A stretch of 10,225 nucleotides of DNA from Flavobacteriaceae bacterium. Lineage in GTDB: Bacteria > Bacteroidota > Bacteroidia > Flavobacteriales > Flavobacteriaceae. The stretch is taken from positions 1 to 10,225 of the forward strand of contig JABDPL010000227.1 of NCBI GenBank assembly GCA_013042825.1, read 5' to 3'. Positions within the stretch are counted from its first letter, which is position 1, and every line of letters begins with the position of its first letter. Position numbers and translations under genes: made by a program. Below are positions 1-7,554 of this stretch, piece after piece. The notes under the pieces are model-generated. The model was not told the DNA's origin and did not search any database. It saw only the letters and a program-made list of their open reading frames with translations.

Positions 1-2060
1 GAGTGATATCAGCCGATGCAGGGCCTGCGACTATTTCCTGGTATGACAGTCCGGAAGGAGGAACACTCCTGGGTACCGGTAACAGCTTTACCACACCTGT
101 GATTTCCGTAAGCACTACTTTTTATGCTGAAGCCGTGTTCGATGATTGTATAAGTCAGATTCGTGAGCCTGTTGAGGTGATTGTTATTGAAACCGATCCG
201 CCCTCAGGGCCGGATTTCCAATCGTTTTGTGACTTGGACGGGGCCCTTATCAGCGATCTTTCTGTTTTCGGAGTTGATATTCAGTGGTATGAATCGGCAG
301 TGGGCGGAACACCGTTGAATTTGACTGACGCACTGCAGTCAGGATTCTATTTTGCGACGCAAACAATTAACGCCTGCGAGAGTTCAGACCGGTTACAAGT
401 TGAGGTCACAATTGTCGATACCGTTGAATTGGCCGATGATATTCCTGATATAGAAGTTTGCGATAATGCCGATGATGGAGATGACACAAATGGTTTCGCC
501 ACTTTCGATCTTACCGCTAATGCTGGTCTTGTGCTGAATGGGGCGAATCCTTCAGAATTTACGATCAGCTATTATCTCGATTCAGTATATGTCTCAGAAA
601 TAATAAATCCGAACAATTTTGTAAATACGGTTTCGGATAATCAGACCATTTATTTCAGAATTGAAAACAATTCAGATAATTCATGCTTTACCGACGGGAG
701 TTTTTACATTAAGGTGAATTCCCTGCCTGAGGTTGTGGAATCTTTCGTCTTTCGGAACTGCGATGAAGACGGCCAGCCTGACGGCTTTACCGATTTTAAT
801 CTTTCAGAAGCTATTTCCTTTGTTCTCCTAGAGGATCCGCAAGATGTCGTTATCAGTTTTCATGTGAGTATTCCGGATGCTCAATCAAATCTGAATCCGA
901 TCGATCCAGTTCCATATAACAATAGCAATGGCAATCAGGTGTTTTTGCGGGTTGAAAACACTTCGGGATGTTTCAGGATATCAACTATAGACCTGCAGGT
1001 ATCAACTACGACTTTTCCTGATGACTATCTTGAGGTTTTAGACAGCTGTGATGACGATTTATCAGCTGATGGATTGTATCTATTTGATCTTAGCCAAGCT
1101 TCTCAGGCTCTGCTCGATCAGTTTCCAACGGGTCAGAACTTAACGGTTCACTTTTACCGGACTTCGGAAGATGCGCAATTGGAGGAGAACGAGATTGCTC
1201 AATCCCCAGACTTCGTCAATGAGATTCCCTTTTCCCAGACCTTGTTTGTGCGGGTGGAGAGTTCAGACAATGGCGCTTGTTTCGGAATCGGGCCACATTT
1301 ACAACTGCAGGTCTATCCGCGGCCTGAATTTGAAGTCATTCAGCAGGATATCTTTTGTTTGAATGGTCAGCCGGCGTTGATCGAAACCTTTAATCCTAGC
1401 GGTGATTTCGAATATGAATGGACTGATGAGTCTGGAAATATTATAAGTGACGAATCCAGTGCATTGATAAGTTCTGGCGGGCTGTATACCGTTACGGCCT
1501 ATTCAGCGGAGGGCTGTGCTTCTTTTCCGGAAATATTCAACGTAATTGAATCAGGAATATCAACAGCTGATGAGGATGATATTTTAGTCGAAGATCTGTC
1601 AAATAATAATTCAATAACTGTAAATACTTCTGACCTCGGACCGGGTGATTATGAGTTTTCATTAGACTCTATCGAGGGGCCCTACCAGGATGAAGCGGTA
1701 TTCAGTTCAGTCGGGGCAGGAGATCATACAGTTTATATTAGAGACAAAAATGGTTGTGGAATACAGGAAATTCCGGTATTTGTTCTTGGCTTCCCTAAAT
1801 TTTTTACTCCGAATAATGATGGTTATAACGATTCATGGAATATCAAAGGTTGGAATGAATCGATTTCCGTGGATTCCCGGATAAGGATTTTCAATCGATA
1901 TGGAAAACTGATCAAAGAGCTATCAGCTGGAGGAGAAGGATGGAATGGGACCTTTAATGGGTCCGCCATGCATGCTTCTGACTATTGGTTTGTTGCTGAG
2001 CTAATACAAAGTGACGGATCTTCCCGTGTGATCAGAGGTCATTTCAGCCTGGTGCGATAA
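1..2060 (+). CDS. T9SS type B sorting domain protein, multi-repeat secreted/surface protein (5' partial)
   Basis: This is the C-terminal 685 residues of a large protein whose start lies before the window; the first whole codon is at base 3. The last ~90 residues (from about base 1791) are a CHU_C/type B C-terminal sorting domain: FFTPNNDGYNDSW, then IFNRYGKLI, then a GWNGTFNG turn, and a final strand. In this family the domain is recognised by the type IX secretion system, so the protein should be exported and released or attached at the cell surface. Before it, residues ~1-145 contain two Ig-like units with the motif WY(D/E)S..GGT.L. About three repeats of ~100 residues follow, beginning near bases 438, 744 and 1031, each opening with a C-D-rich motif followed by a DGF.xF(D/N)L-type segment. 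An Ig-like/SprB-like stretch comes last. The acidic CDxDxDG-type openings suggest Ca2+ binding, which is an inference. The substrate or partner is unknown; an adhesin or other structural surface protein is the best guess. Confidence 0.9.
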   Translation, partial: VISADAGPATISWYDSPEGGTLLGTGNSFTTPVISVSTTFYAEAVFDDCISQIREPVEVIVIETDPPSGPDFQSFCDLDGALISDLSVFGVDIQWYESAVGGTPLNLTDALQSGFYFATQTINACESSDRLQVEVTIVDTVELADDIPDIEVCDNADDGDDTNGFATFDLTANAGLVLNGANPSEFTISYYLDSVYVSEIINPNNFVNTVSDNQTIYFRIENNSDNSCFTDGSFYIKVNSLPEVVESFVFRNCDEDGQPDGFTDFNLSEAISFVLLEDPQDVVISFHVSIPDAQSNLNPIDPVPYNNSNGNQVFLRVENTSGCFRISTIDLQVSTTTFPDDYLEVLDSCDDDLSADGLYLFDLSQASQALLDQFPTGQNLTVHFYRTSEDAQLEENEIAQSPDFVNEIPFSQTLFVRVESSDNGACFGIGPHLQLQVYPRPEFEVIQQDIFCLNGQPALIETFNPSGDFEYEWTDESGNIISDESSALISSGGLYTVTAYSAEGCASFPEIFNVIESGISTADEDDILVEDLSNNNSITVNTSDLGPGDYEFSLDSIEGPYQDEAVFSSVGAGDHTVYIRDKNGCGIQEIPVFVLGFPKFFTPNNDGYNDSWNIKGWNESISVDSRIRIFNRYGKLIKELSAGGEGWNGTFNGSAMHASDYWFVAELIQSDGSSRVIRGHFSLVR

Positions 2061-2120
2061 AGACATGTTGGTCCTCTCGATTTGATATCCCGAATTAAGT
2101 TATATCTTAAGCAAAATGAC

Positions 2121-2450
2121 ATGATTATTTACAACGTCACCATAAACGTAGATGAAAGCATTCATGCTGAATGGTTGATTTGGATAAAGGAGCACATTCC
2201 GCTGGTTCTATCAACAGGCAGATTTATCGAAGCCAGGCTCACGCGGGTATTGGTTGAGGAAGAGATGGGAGGAACGACCTACTCTATACAATATCGGGCA
2301 AACTCCAGAAAGGATCTTGATGATTATTATGAATTCTATGCAGATAAATTAAGGCAGGATAGTTTGAAAAGATTCGGAGATAAGGTGCTTGCATTTCGAA
2401 CCGAACTGGAGATCATCGATGAATTCTTTGTAAAAAAACCTAGAGAGTAG
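2121..2450 (+). CDS. DUF4286 family protein
   Basis: A 109-residue cytosolic protein with no signal peptide or membrane segment. It matches the DUF4286 family by its start (MIIYNVTINVDESIHAEWLIWIKEHIP in outline), a central strand resembling TYSIQYRA, and the DDYYEFYADKLRQDSLKRFGDK helix. I start it at the ATG at 2121, where the conserved family N-terminus begins. An in-frame TTG at 2082 would add 13 non-conserved residues and is less likely. The stop codon at 2448-2450 overlaps the GTG start of rsmA by one base, so the two are probably translationally coupled. The family has no established function as far as I know; its constant position next to rsmA in Flavobacteriia hints at a link to ribosome biogenesis, but that is only inference from neighbours. 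Confidence 0.82.
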   Translation: MIIYNVTINVDESIHAEWLIWIKEHIPLVLSTGRFIEARLTRVLVEEEMGGTTYSIQYRANSRKDLDDYYEFYADKLRQDSLKRFGDKVLAFRTELEIIDEFFVKKPRE

Positions 2451-3220
2451 TGGTTCGTGCAAAAAAACATCTGGGACAGCATTTTCTTCGGGATGAATCA
2501 ATCGCTCAAAGAACAGCCGATGCCTTGCAATCAGAAAACTGTGATATCGTTTTAGAGATTGGTCCAGGTATGGGTGTGCTAACTAAATATCTGCTCAAAC
2601 GTGAGGATGAAATATATGTGATTGAGATCGATCGCGAGTCGGTACTTTATTTAAAGGAGCATTATCCGGTATTGCAGAACCATATCATTGAAAAGGATTT
2701 CCTGAAATTTGATCTGGAGAGGCAGTTCCCTGAAATGCAACTGGCGATTATAGGGAATTTCCCCTACAATATCTCCTCACAGATCCTTTTTAAGGTTTTG
2801 GAGAATTACCGTAAAGTTCCTGAAGTATGCGGTATGTTTCAAAAGGAAGTGGCCGAGAGGGTTTGTGAAAAACCGGGTAGTAAAGCTTATGGAATACTTT
2901 CAGTACTTGTACAAGCGTATTATAAAACCGAATATTTATTCAGTGTTCCCCCCGAAGTCTTCAGTCCGCCACCCAAAGTGATGTCGGGTGTGATCAGGTT
3001 AACCCGAAAGCAAATCATAGATTTCGGATGTGATGAACGTTTGTTTAAGAGGGTGGTTAAAACAGCCTTTAATCAGCGTAGAAAAACCCTCCGCAACAGT
3101 TTAAAAGCTTTCGATCTGTCAGATAATTTAAAAGCAAATGTTATCTTTGGCGAGCGTCCGGAACGGTTAGGTGTTCATGATTTTATTCGACTTACAAACC
3201 TGATCGCTGCGGATGGTTAA
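2450..3220 (+). CDS. rsmA: 16S rRNA (adenine(1518)-N(6)/adenine(1519)-N(6))-dimethyltransferase RsmA/KsgA
   Basis: Dimethylates two adjacent adenines in the 3'-terminal helix 45 of 16S rRNA, using S-adenosylmethionine, late in 30S assembly. At 256 residues it is close to the usual ~270. The family signatures are in order: KKHLGQHFL at residues 5-13; SAM motif I EIGPGMG at 36-42; the acidic ribose-binding region IEIDRES at 58-64; D83 in KDFLKFD; the catalytic NFPYNIS at 103-109 (motif IV, the NLPY equivalent); then FQKEVAERV, VPPEVFSPPPKV, and the C-terminal FNQRRKTLRNSL. The start is GTG at 2450, sharing its first base with the last base of the DUF4286 stop codon; no other start precedes the conserved KKHLGQ. 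mgtE begins 11 bases after the stop. Loss of KsgA is known to give kasugamycin resistance in other bacteria. Confidence 0.97.
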   Translation: MVRAKKHLGQHFLRDESIAQRTADALQSENCDIVLEIGPGMGVLTKYLLKREDEIYVIEIDRESVLYLKEHYPVLQNHIIEKDFLKFDLERQFPEMQLAIIGNFPYNISSQILFKVLENYRKVPEVCGMFQKEVAERVCEKPGSKAYGILSVLVQAYYKTEYLFSVPPEVFSPPPKVMSGVIRLTRKQIIDFGCDERLFKRVVKTAFNQRRKTLRNSLKAFDLSDNLKANVIFGERPERLGVHDFIRLTNLIAADG

Positions 3221-3231
3221 AGCATTCGGTC

Positions 3232-4605
3232 TTGGAAGAAAACAATAAAGAACATATCACCTTTAAGATCAGTGAAGAGCTGGTTAATCAGGTAGAGGAA
3301 CTCATTTCCAACGATGAGCGGTCCGAGGTTCTTGATTTGCTCAATCAATACCATTACGCAGATATCGCGGAGATCCTTGAAGAACTGAATTTTGAGCAGG
3401 CGGTCTATGTCATAAAACTGCTCGATAGCGAGAAGACTTCAGATATCCTCTCAGAAATCGACGAGGATATTCGTGAAAAGATCCTTCAAAACCTTTCTGA
3501 GCAGGAGATCGCTAAGGAAATAGAAGAACTCGATACCGATGACGCGGTTGATATTATTTCTGAACTTCCCGAAGACAGGCAACAAGTCGTTCTTGATGAA
3601 ATCAAGGATGAAGAACTCAAAGCCGATATCGAAGAGCTTCTTACCTATGATGAGTATTCTGCAGGGGGTTTGATGGCTACGGAATTAGTTAAAGTTAACG
3701 AGAACTGGTCGGTAAACGAATGCGTGAGGGAAATGCGGATTCAAGCAGCTGAGGTAACAAGGGTTCACTCGATCTATGTTGTAGACAATGACGGAAAATT
3801 AATTGGTCGCCTCTCCCTGAAAGATCTGTTAATCGCTCCAGATGAGGAAAAGATCGCTAATGTTTATATCCCCCGGGTTGATTATGTGAATGTTGATGAG
3901 CAGGCAGAGGATGTCGCCCGGCTGATGCAGAAATATGACCTTGAGGCCATCCCTGTAGTCGATGATGATAAGGTCTTAAAAGGGCGAATCACCATTGACG
4001 ACATTGTTGATGTAATCAAGGAGGAAGCGGAGAAAGATTACCAGATGGCCGCCGGTTTCACCCAGGTAGTTGAGGTTAGTGACACAATTCTGGAGCTTAC
4101 CCGCGCTCGTCTACCCTGGTTGTTCCTCGGATTGATGGGCGGTATTGGTGCTGCACTCATCATGGGAGACTTTGAGGCCATGTTGCAAAATCATGCGGTC
4201 CTTTTCTTTTTCACACCTCTCATAGCGGCGATGGCCGGTAATGTTGGTGTTCAGTCGAGTGCTATTATCGTGCAAGGTCTTGCCAATGACGATGTAAAGG
4301 GTAGTATCAATAAACGTTTATTAAAGGAGATGCTTCTTGCCGCACTTAACGGGGTCATTCTTGCTATGTTTCTGCTGCTGTTTGTCTGGGCCTGGGAAAA
4401 TAACATTTATACTGCCCTTGCCATTTCTGTGTCCCTGATCGTAGTCATCATCGTCGCCGGTATAATAGGAACCTTTGTACCTTTATTCCTGGATAAAAGG
4501 GGTATCGATCCAGCGATTGCCACAGGTCCTTTTATTACAACAAGCAATGATATATTTGGAATCCTGATCTATTTCTGGATCGCCAAGGTCATTCTGCAGA
4601 TCTGA
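3232..4605 (+). CDS. mgtE: Magnesium transporter MgtE
   Basis: Mg2+-gated channel of the inner membrane, usually a homodimer; cytosolic Mg2+ closes it. The 457-residue length is typical. Visible parts are a Glu/Asp-rich helical N domain with repeated ELD/ELP motifs (~24-130), tandem CBS domains (~145-200 and ~211-265; TRVHSIYVVDNDGKLIGRLSLKDLL and AIPVVDDDKVLKGRITIDDIVDVI in outline), and a five-helix membrane domain from ~290. The membrane domain carries TPLIAAMAGNVGVQSSAI (GNVGVQSS at 336-343) and TTSNDIFGILIYF near the C-terminus. D440 in that last motif is the likely equivalent of the pore Asp of Thermus MgtE. The start is TTG at 3232: no in-frame ATG or GTG occurs upstream, and the first internal Met (M148) lies beyond the N domain. 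It sits 11 bp after rsmA, probably in the same transcript. Confidence 0.96.
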   Translation: MEENNKEHITFKISEELVNQVEELISNDERSEVLDLLNQYHYADIAEILEELNFEQAVYVIKLLDSEKTSDILSEIDEDIREKILQNLSEQEIAKEIEELDTDDAVDIISELPEDRQQVVLDEIKDEELKADIEELLTYDEYSAGGLMATELVKVNENWSVNECVREMRIQAAEVTRVHSIYVVDNDGKLIGRLSLKDLLIAPDEEKIANVYIPRVDYVNVDEQAEDVARLMQKYDLEAIPVVDDDKVLKGRITIDDIVDVIKEEAEKDYQMAAGFTQVVEVSDTILELTRARLPWLFLGLMGGIGAALIMGDFEAMLQNHAVLFFFTPLIAAMAGNVGVQSSAIIVQGLANDDVKGSINKRLLKEMLLAALNGVILAMFLLLFVWAWENNIYTALAISVSLIVVIIVAGIIGTFVPLFLDKRGIDPAIATGPFITTSNDIFGILIYFWIAKVILQI

Positions 4606-4630
4606 TAAATTTTCCTGTTTTCCACCTCAT

Positions 4631-5572
4631 ATGCGAATCCTGCATTTAGATACAAATCACCCGTTGCTGATCGAAAGACTGAATTCATTGGGACATATCA
4701 ATGAAGAAGACTATTCTTCTCCGAAGGAGATCATCGAATCTGCTCTCGAAACATATGAAGGCGTTGTTTTGCGCAGTAGATTTAAGATCGACCGGCAGTT
4801 CATGCAGGCAGGAAAACAGTTGCGTTTTATTGCAAGGGTTGGTTCCGGATTAGAAAATATTGACCTGCAAGCGGCCGAAGACCTGGGAATTAAGGTGATC
4901 TCTGCTCCGGAGGGCAACAGCAATGCGGTGGGCGAACATGCGCTGGCCATGCTGCTGAATGTTATGAATCACATCAAACGTTCGGATATGGAAGTCAGAC
5001 GCGGACTATGGTATCGCGAGGCTAATCGTGGGATTGAAATTGAGGGAAAAACTGTGGGGATCATAGGATATGGAAATACCGGTAAAGCCTTTGCACGGAA
5101 GCTTAGCGGATTCAATGCCAGGGTGATCTTCAATGATATTTTACCTGATTTGGAAGATGAATACGCAACCCAGGTAACGCTCCACGAATTGCAGCAAAGT
5201 TCAGATATTATAAGTATTCATCTACCGCTCACGCCTTTGACAGATGGTCTTGTAAACCACGAATTTATAAACACTTGCAAGAAATCATTTTGGTTGATCA
5301 ATACAGCAAGAGGAAGAAATGTTATAACCGCCGATCTGGTTGAAGCACTTCGATCAGGAAAGGTAAGAGGGGCCGGACTCGATGTTCTGGAATACGAAAA
5401 AGCCTCGTTTGAAAATCTGAGGAATGTGGAATCATATCCCGAACCCTTTCGCTATTTGATCAAAGCCGACAACGTTATTCTCACGCCACATATTGCCGGA
5501 TGGACGGATGAGAGTAAAGAAAAACTTGCTAAAATAATAGTTGAGAAGATTCAAGAATTTAGTTTATCTTGA
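4631..5572 (+). CDS. NAD-dependent D-2-hydroxyacid dehydrogenase (phosphoglycerate dehydrogenase-like)
   Basis: A 313-residue enzyme of the D-isomer-specific 2-hydroxyacid dehydrogenase family, cytosolic, interconverting a 2-oxoacid and a D-2-hydroxyacid with NAD(H). The substrate domain is at ~1-95 and again at ~285-313, with the nucleotide-binding domain between. Visible signatures: RVGSGLENID at ~69-78; the dinucleotide-binding GIIGYGNTGKA (G146, G148, G151) followed by an acidic residue at D169; the catalytic triad-like R227 in INTARGR, E254 in LDVLEYE and H287 in LTPHIAGWT. It lacks the ACT or intervening domains of long SerA enzymes. Short 3-phosphoglycerate dehydrogenases of this size exist in Bacteroidota, so a role in serine synthesis is possible, but no serC lies next to it and the substrate cannot be fixed from sequence. 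It starts 25 bp after mgtE. Confidence 0.93.
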   Translation: MRILHLDTNHPLLIERLNSLGHINEEDYSSPKEIIESALETYEGVVLRSRFKIDRQFMQAGKQLRFIARVGSGLENIDLQAAEDLGIKVISAPEGNSNAVGEHALAMLLNVMNHIKRSDMEVRRGLWYREANRGIEIEGKTVGIIGYGNTGKAFARKLSGFNARVIFNDILPDLEDEYATQVTLHELQQSSDIISIHLPLTPLTDGLVNHEFINTCKKSFWLINTARGRNVITADLVEALRSGKVRGAGLDVLEYEKASFENLRNVESYPEPFRYLIKADNVILTPHIAGWTDESKEKLAKIIVEKIQEFSLS

Positions 5573-5640
5573 AAAGGCTTTTTTTCTGCTCCTCATGTAC
5601 TGGGTTCTATTCTGAACTTACCTTTTAAAATATTTATCAA

Positions 5641-6105
5641 ATGCAATATAAAGCCAATACACCGGAAGAATATATCGAACAGATTCCGGAGGACAGGAAA
5701 CCCGCATTTCGAAAATTAAGAAAAACCATCAAGGATAATCTGCCCGGGGGATTTGAAGAAACCATCAGTTATGGAATGATCGGTTATGTGGTCCCTCACA
5801 GCATTTATCCGGATGGTTATCATTGTGATCCGAAACTGCCGTTACCGTTTATGAGCATTGCTTCTCAAAAAAACTTTGTGGCATTATACCATTCGGGGGT
5901 TTATGCCGATGAGAAACTCCTGGATTGGTTCACTTCGGAATATCCAAAACATTGCTCCAGAAAACTCGACATGGGTAAAAGCTGCATAAGATTCAAGAAG
6001 TTGGAAGAGATACCCTTCGATCTGATCGGTGAGTTATCGACAAAGGTCACTCCCGATCAATGGATCGAACGCTATGAAGCGAATGTCAAAAATCGTAAAA
6101 AGTAA
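5641..6105 (+). CDS. DUF1801 domain-containing protein
   Basis: A 154-residue soluble protein matching DUF1801 (YdhG-like fold). Recognisable features are the N-terminal TPEEYIEQIPEDRKPAFRKLRKTI, the segment EETISYGMIGYVVPHSIYP, DPKLPLPFMSIASQKNFVALYHSGVYA, and a Cys/Lys-rich segment (KLDMGKSCIRFKKLEEIP) in the last third. No signal peptide or membrane helix is present. The biochemical role of DUF1801 proteins is not firmly known. The ATG at 5641 fits the family N-terminus exactly. The 68-bp gap before it contains no convincing hairpin or consensus -7 box, so whether it joins the upstream transcript is open. Confidence 0.88.
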   Translation: MQYKANTPEEYIEQIPEDRKPAFRKLRKTIKDNLPGGFEETISYGMIGYVVPHSIYPDGYHCDPKLPLPFMSIASQKNFVALYHSGVYADEKLLDWFTSEYPKHCSRKLDMGKSCIRFKKLEEIPFDLIGELSTKVTPDQWIERYEANVKNRKK

Positions 6106-6150
6106 TACGTGTAACATTTTACTCAAGTTATGCACTAATATTATGAAAGC

Positions 6151-6534
6151 ATGAAAAAACGTGTTACCGGTCTTGGCGGAATTTTTTTCAAGACCAAGGA
6201 TCCTGACAGTATGAGACAATGGTATGGTAAGCATCTGGGTCTTCCAGTGAATCAATATGGTTGTTCATTTTGGTGGAAAGACAAAGAAGGCAAGGATTGC
6301 ATGACTCAATGGTCTCCATTCAGTGAAGATACCGAGTATTTCAACCCTAGCCAGAAACAATTCATGATGAATTTCAGGGTGGATAACCTTGAAGAGCTTC
6401 TTAAAACCTTGAAGGCAGAAGGCGTAACTATAGTGGGGGAGATTCAGGAATTTGAATATGGCAAATTCGGATGGATACTCGATCCCGAAGGAAATAAGAT
6501 AGAATTGTGGGAACCTGTTGATTCAGCTTTTTAG
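6151..6534 (+). CDS. VOC (glyoxalase/bleomycin resistance-like) family protein
   Basis: A 127-residue protein with the paired beta-alpha-beta-beta-beta layout of the vicinal oxygen chelate fold. The first module is GLGGIFFKTKDPDSMRQWYGKHLGL (~7-31), the second FMMNFRVDNLEELLKTLKAEGVTI (~71-94), ending in the hallmark GWILDPEGNKIELWEP (107-122). E118 is in the usual C-terminal metal-ligand position. The first-strand ligand position appears to be hydrophobic (GGIFF) instead of His or Glu, so a classical metal-dependent glyoxalase I activity is doubtful. The substrate cannot be named. It follows the DUF1801 gene by 45 bp; both are small stand-alone cytosolic proteins, and there is no evidence that they work together. 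Confidence 0.87.
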   Translation: MKKRVTGLGGIFFKTKDPDSMRQWYGKHLGLPVNQYGCSFWWKDKEGKDCMTQWSPFSEDTEYFNPSQKQFMMNFRVDNLEELLKTLKAEGVTIVGEIQEFEYGKFGWILDPEGNKIELWEPVDSAF

Positions 6535-6589
6535 AGACACGTTCAATTTTTTAGTAAATTTAATATTCAAAACATAAAATAACATAATC

Positions 6590-7069
6590 ATGTCAGACGA
6601 TAATAAAGATTTAAGAGATGATCTTGATGATATACTGGGTGATGCAAAGGAAGGCGTAAAAAAGGCAGCTGATAAGGCAGAAGAGTTTGCTCACGAAGCC
6701 AAGGAAAAAGCGCAGGAATTTGCCGGTGAAGCTAAAGAGAAGGCGAAGGAGTTCACCGAAGATGCCAAAGAGGTATTCAGCGATGGTAAAAATGTTGCGA
6801 TCATAGCACATTTAACTGTGATAGGGTGGGTAATTGCCCTTATCATGAATAGTAATAACAAAACGGAATTCGCTTCATTTTATATCCGTCAGATGCTGGG
6901 ACTCATGCTGGTGTCGATCATTCTGTATTTCATACCCGTAATAGGATGGCTTGCCAATATTTTGGTGTTTGTTCTCTGGGTGATAAGTCTGGTTGGTGCT
7001 ATAGGTGGAGAAAAGAAGGAAACCATTGTTCTGGGTAAACAATTCCAGGAATGGTTCAAATCGCTATAA
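6590..7069 (+). CDS. DUF4870-type membrane protein with N-terminal 11-residue LEA-like repeats
   Basis: A 159-residue protein in two parts. Residues 1-18 are very acidic. Residues 19-62 are highly charged and helical, made of four consecutive 11-residue units; the three clearest are AEEFAHEAKEK, AQEFAGEAKEK and AKEFTEDAKEV (bases ~6677-6775). This pattern resembles YtxH or group 3 LEA proteins, which form amphipathic helices on membranes or under desiccation. Residues ~65-140 form a membrane domain with about three helices (NVAIIAHLTVIGWVIALI; the F.SFYIRQMLGLMLVSIILYF segment; GWLANILVFVLWVISLVGAIGG). FYIRQMLGL corresponds to the F..RQ motif of DUF4870/Tic20-like proteins. A short cytosolic tail follows. 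The function is unknown; a stress-related membrane protein is a reasonable inference. The upstream 55 bp are AT-rich, and a hairpin terminator lies downstream. Confidence 0.82.
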   Translation: MSDDNKDLRDDLDDILGDAKEGVKKAADKAEEFAHEAKEKAQEFAGEAKEKAKEFTEDAKEVFSDGKNVAIIAHLTVIGWVIALIMNSNNKTEFASFYIRQMLGLMLVSIILYFIPVIGWLANILVFVLWVISLVGAIGGEKKETIVLGKQFQEWFKSL

Positions 7070-7107
7070 GATAATTTCTATAATTTTTTACCAACCAAAA
7101 ACCGGTG

Positions 7108-7143
7108 AAGAGCCGAGAGTGTGATTTAATGCTTTCGGCTTTT
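7108..7143 (+). terminator. Probable intrinsic terminator between the DUF4870 gene and the ars operon
   Basis: The sequence AGCCGAGAG (7111-7119) pairs with CTTTCGGCT (7132-7140) through a 12-base loop, giving nine pairs with one G-U. Two A-T pairs and another G-T at the base can extend the stem. A short T run follows (7140-7143). It lies about 40 bp after the DUF4870 stop and just before the arsR promoter, where a transcript boundary is expected. The T tract is short, so efficiency is uncertain. Confidence 0.6.
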
Positions 7144-7160
7144 CGTTGAATTTATATATC

Positions 7161-7178
7161 GTAATATTGCAATATTAC
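7161..7178. promoter_or_regulatory. Perfect 18-bp palindrome, probable ArsR operator
   Basis: GTAATATTG is followed immediately by its exact reverse complement CAATATTAC, with no spacer. Its AT-rich two-fold symmetry and ATAT-type half-sites fit the operators of ArsR/SmtB repressors, which bind as winged-helix dimers. It covers the -33 TTG of the arsR promoter, so a bound dimer would block RNA polymerase; this predicts autorepression relieved by As(III) or a similar ligand. Binding by this ArsR is inferred from position and symmetry. Confidence 0.75.
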
Positions 7179-7196
7179 TAAAATAACCTATATTTG
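7167..7196 (+). promoter_or_regulatory. Bacteroidota-type promoter of the ars operon
   Basis: TATATTTG at 7189-7196 is an exact match to the Bacteroidota -7 consensus TAnnTTTG. TTG at 7167-7169 is a -33 element separated by 19 bp, inside the usual spacing. Transcription would begin about 5-8 bases after the -7 box, giving a very short leader before the arsR ATG at 7216. The -33 TTG lies at the centre of the palindrome at 7161-7178. Confidence 0.75.
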
Positions 7197-7215
7197 TATT
7201 GAAACAAATGTACTA

Positions 7216-7539
7216 ATGGGCGCTACGAAACTCAATCTGTATACCGATGACATCAATACTATCGCTAAAATAGCCAAGGTGTTTGCTCATCCTGCTCGCG
7301 TAGCTATCTTGCAGTATATCAGTAAACAACAGAGCTGTATCTGTAACGATATAGTCGATGAGATCGGGCTCTCCCAACCAACAATCTCCCAACATCTTAA
7401 GGTGATCAATGATGCCGGTTTGCTGAAAGGAAACTTTGAGGGTAATAGTTTATGCTACTGCCTGGATATTGAACGATTCCAAACATTCCAGAGCCTGATC
7501 AACGCCTTCTTTAATCAGACAAAATCTAATTGTTGCTAA
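7216..7539 (+). CDS. arsR: ArsR/SmtB-family metalloid-responsive repressor
   Basis: A 107-residue winged-helix repressor, normally a dimer that leaves DNA on binding As(III)/Sb(III). Helix-turn-helix: IVDEIGLSQPTISQHLKVINDAGLL (46-70 in outline). The segment QSCICNDIV places C41 and C43 at the position of the CxC in the ELCVCDL motif of classical ArsR, so the metalloid site is plausible. A second CxC is in the wing (SLCYCLD, C80 and C82), and the protein ends in Asn-Cys-Cys (C106, C107). The first in-frame ATG is at 7216; the ATG at 7208 reads into a stop after two codons. It is the first gene of the operon, with the palindrome 38 bp upstream and the DUF6428 gene 15 bp downstream. Other metal specificity cannot be excluded, but the neighbouring arsC supports arsenic. 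Confidence 0.93.
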   Translation: MGATKLNLYTDDINTIAKIAKVFAHPARVAILQYISKQQSCICNDIVDEIGLSQPTISQHLKVINDAGLLKGNFEGNSLCYCLDIERFQTFQSLINAFFNQTKSNCC

Positions 7540-7554
7540 TTCATTTCTAATAAG

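Noticed and set aside
2082..2120. TTG at 2082 as the start of the DUF4286 gene
   Set aside because: The 13 extra residues are not part of the recognised family N-terminus, which begins at the ATG at 2121.
6555..6562. TAAATTTA as a -7 box for the DUF4870 gene
   Set aside because: It has one mismatch to TAnnTTTG in very AT-rich sequence, and no TTG lies at the proper -33 distance.
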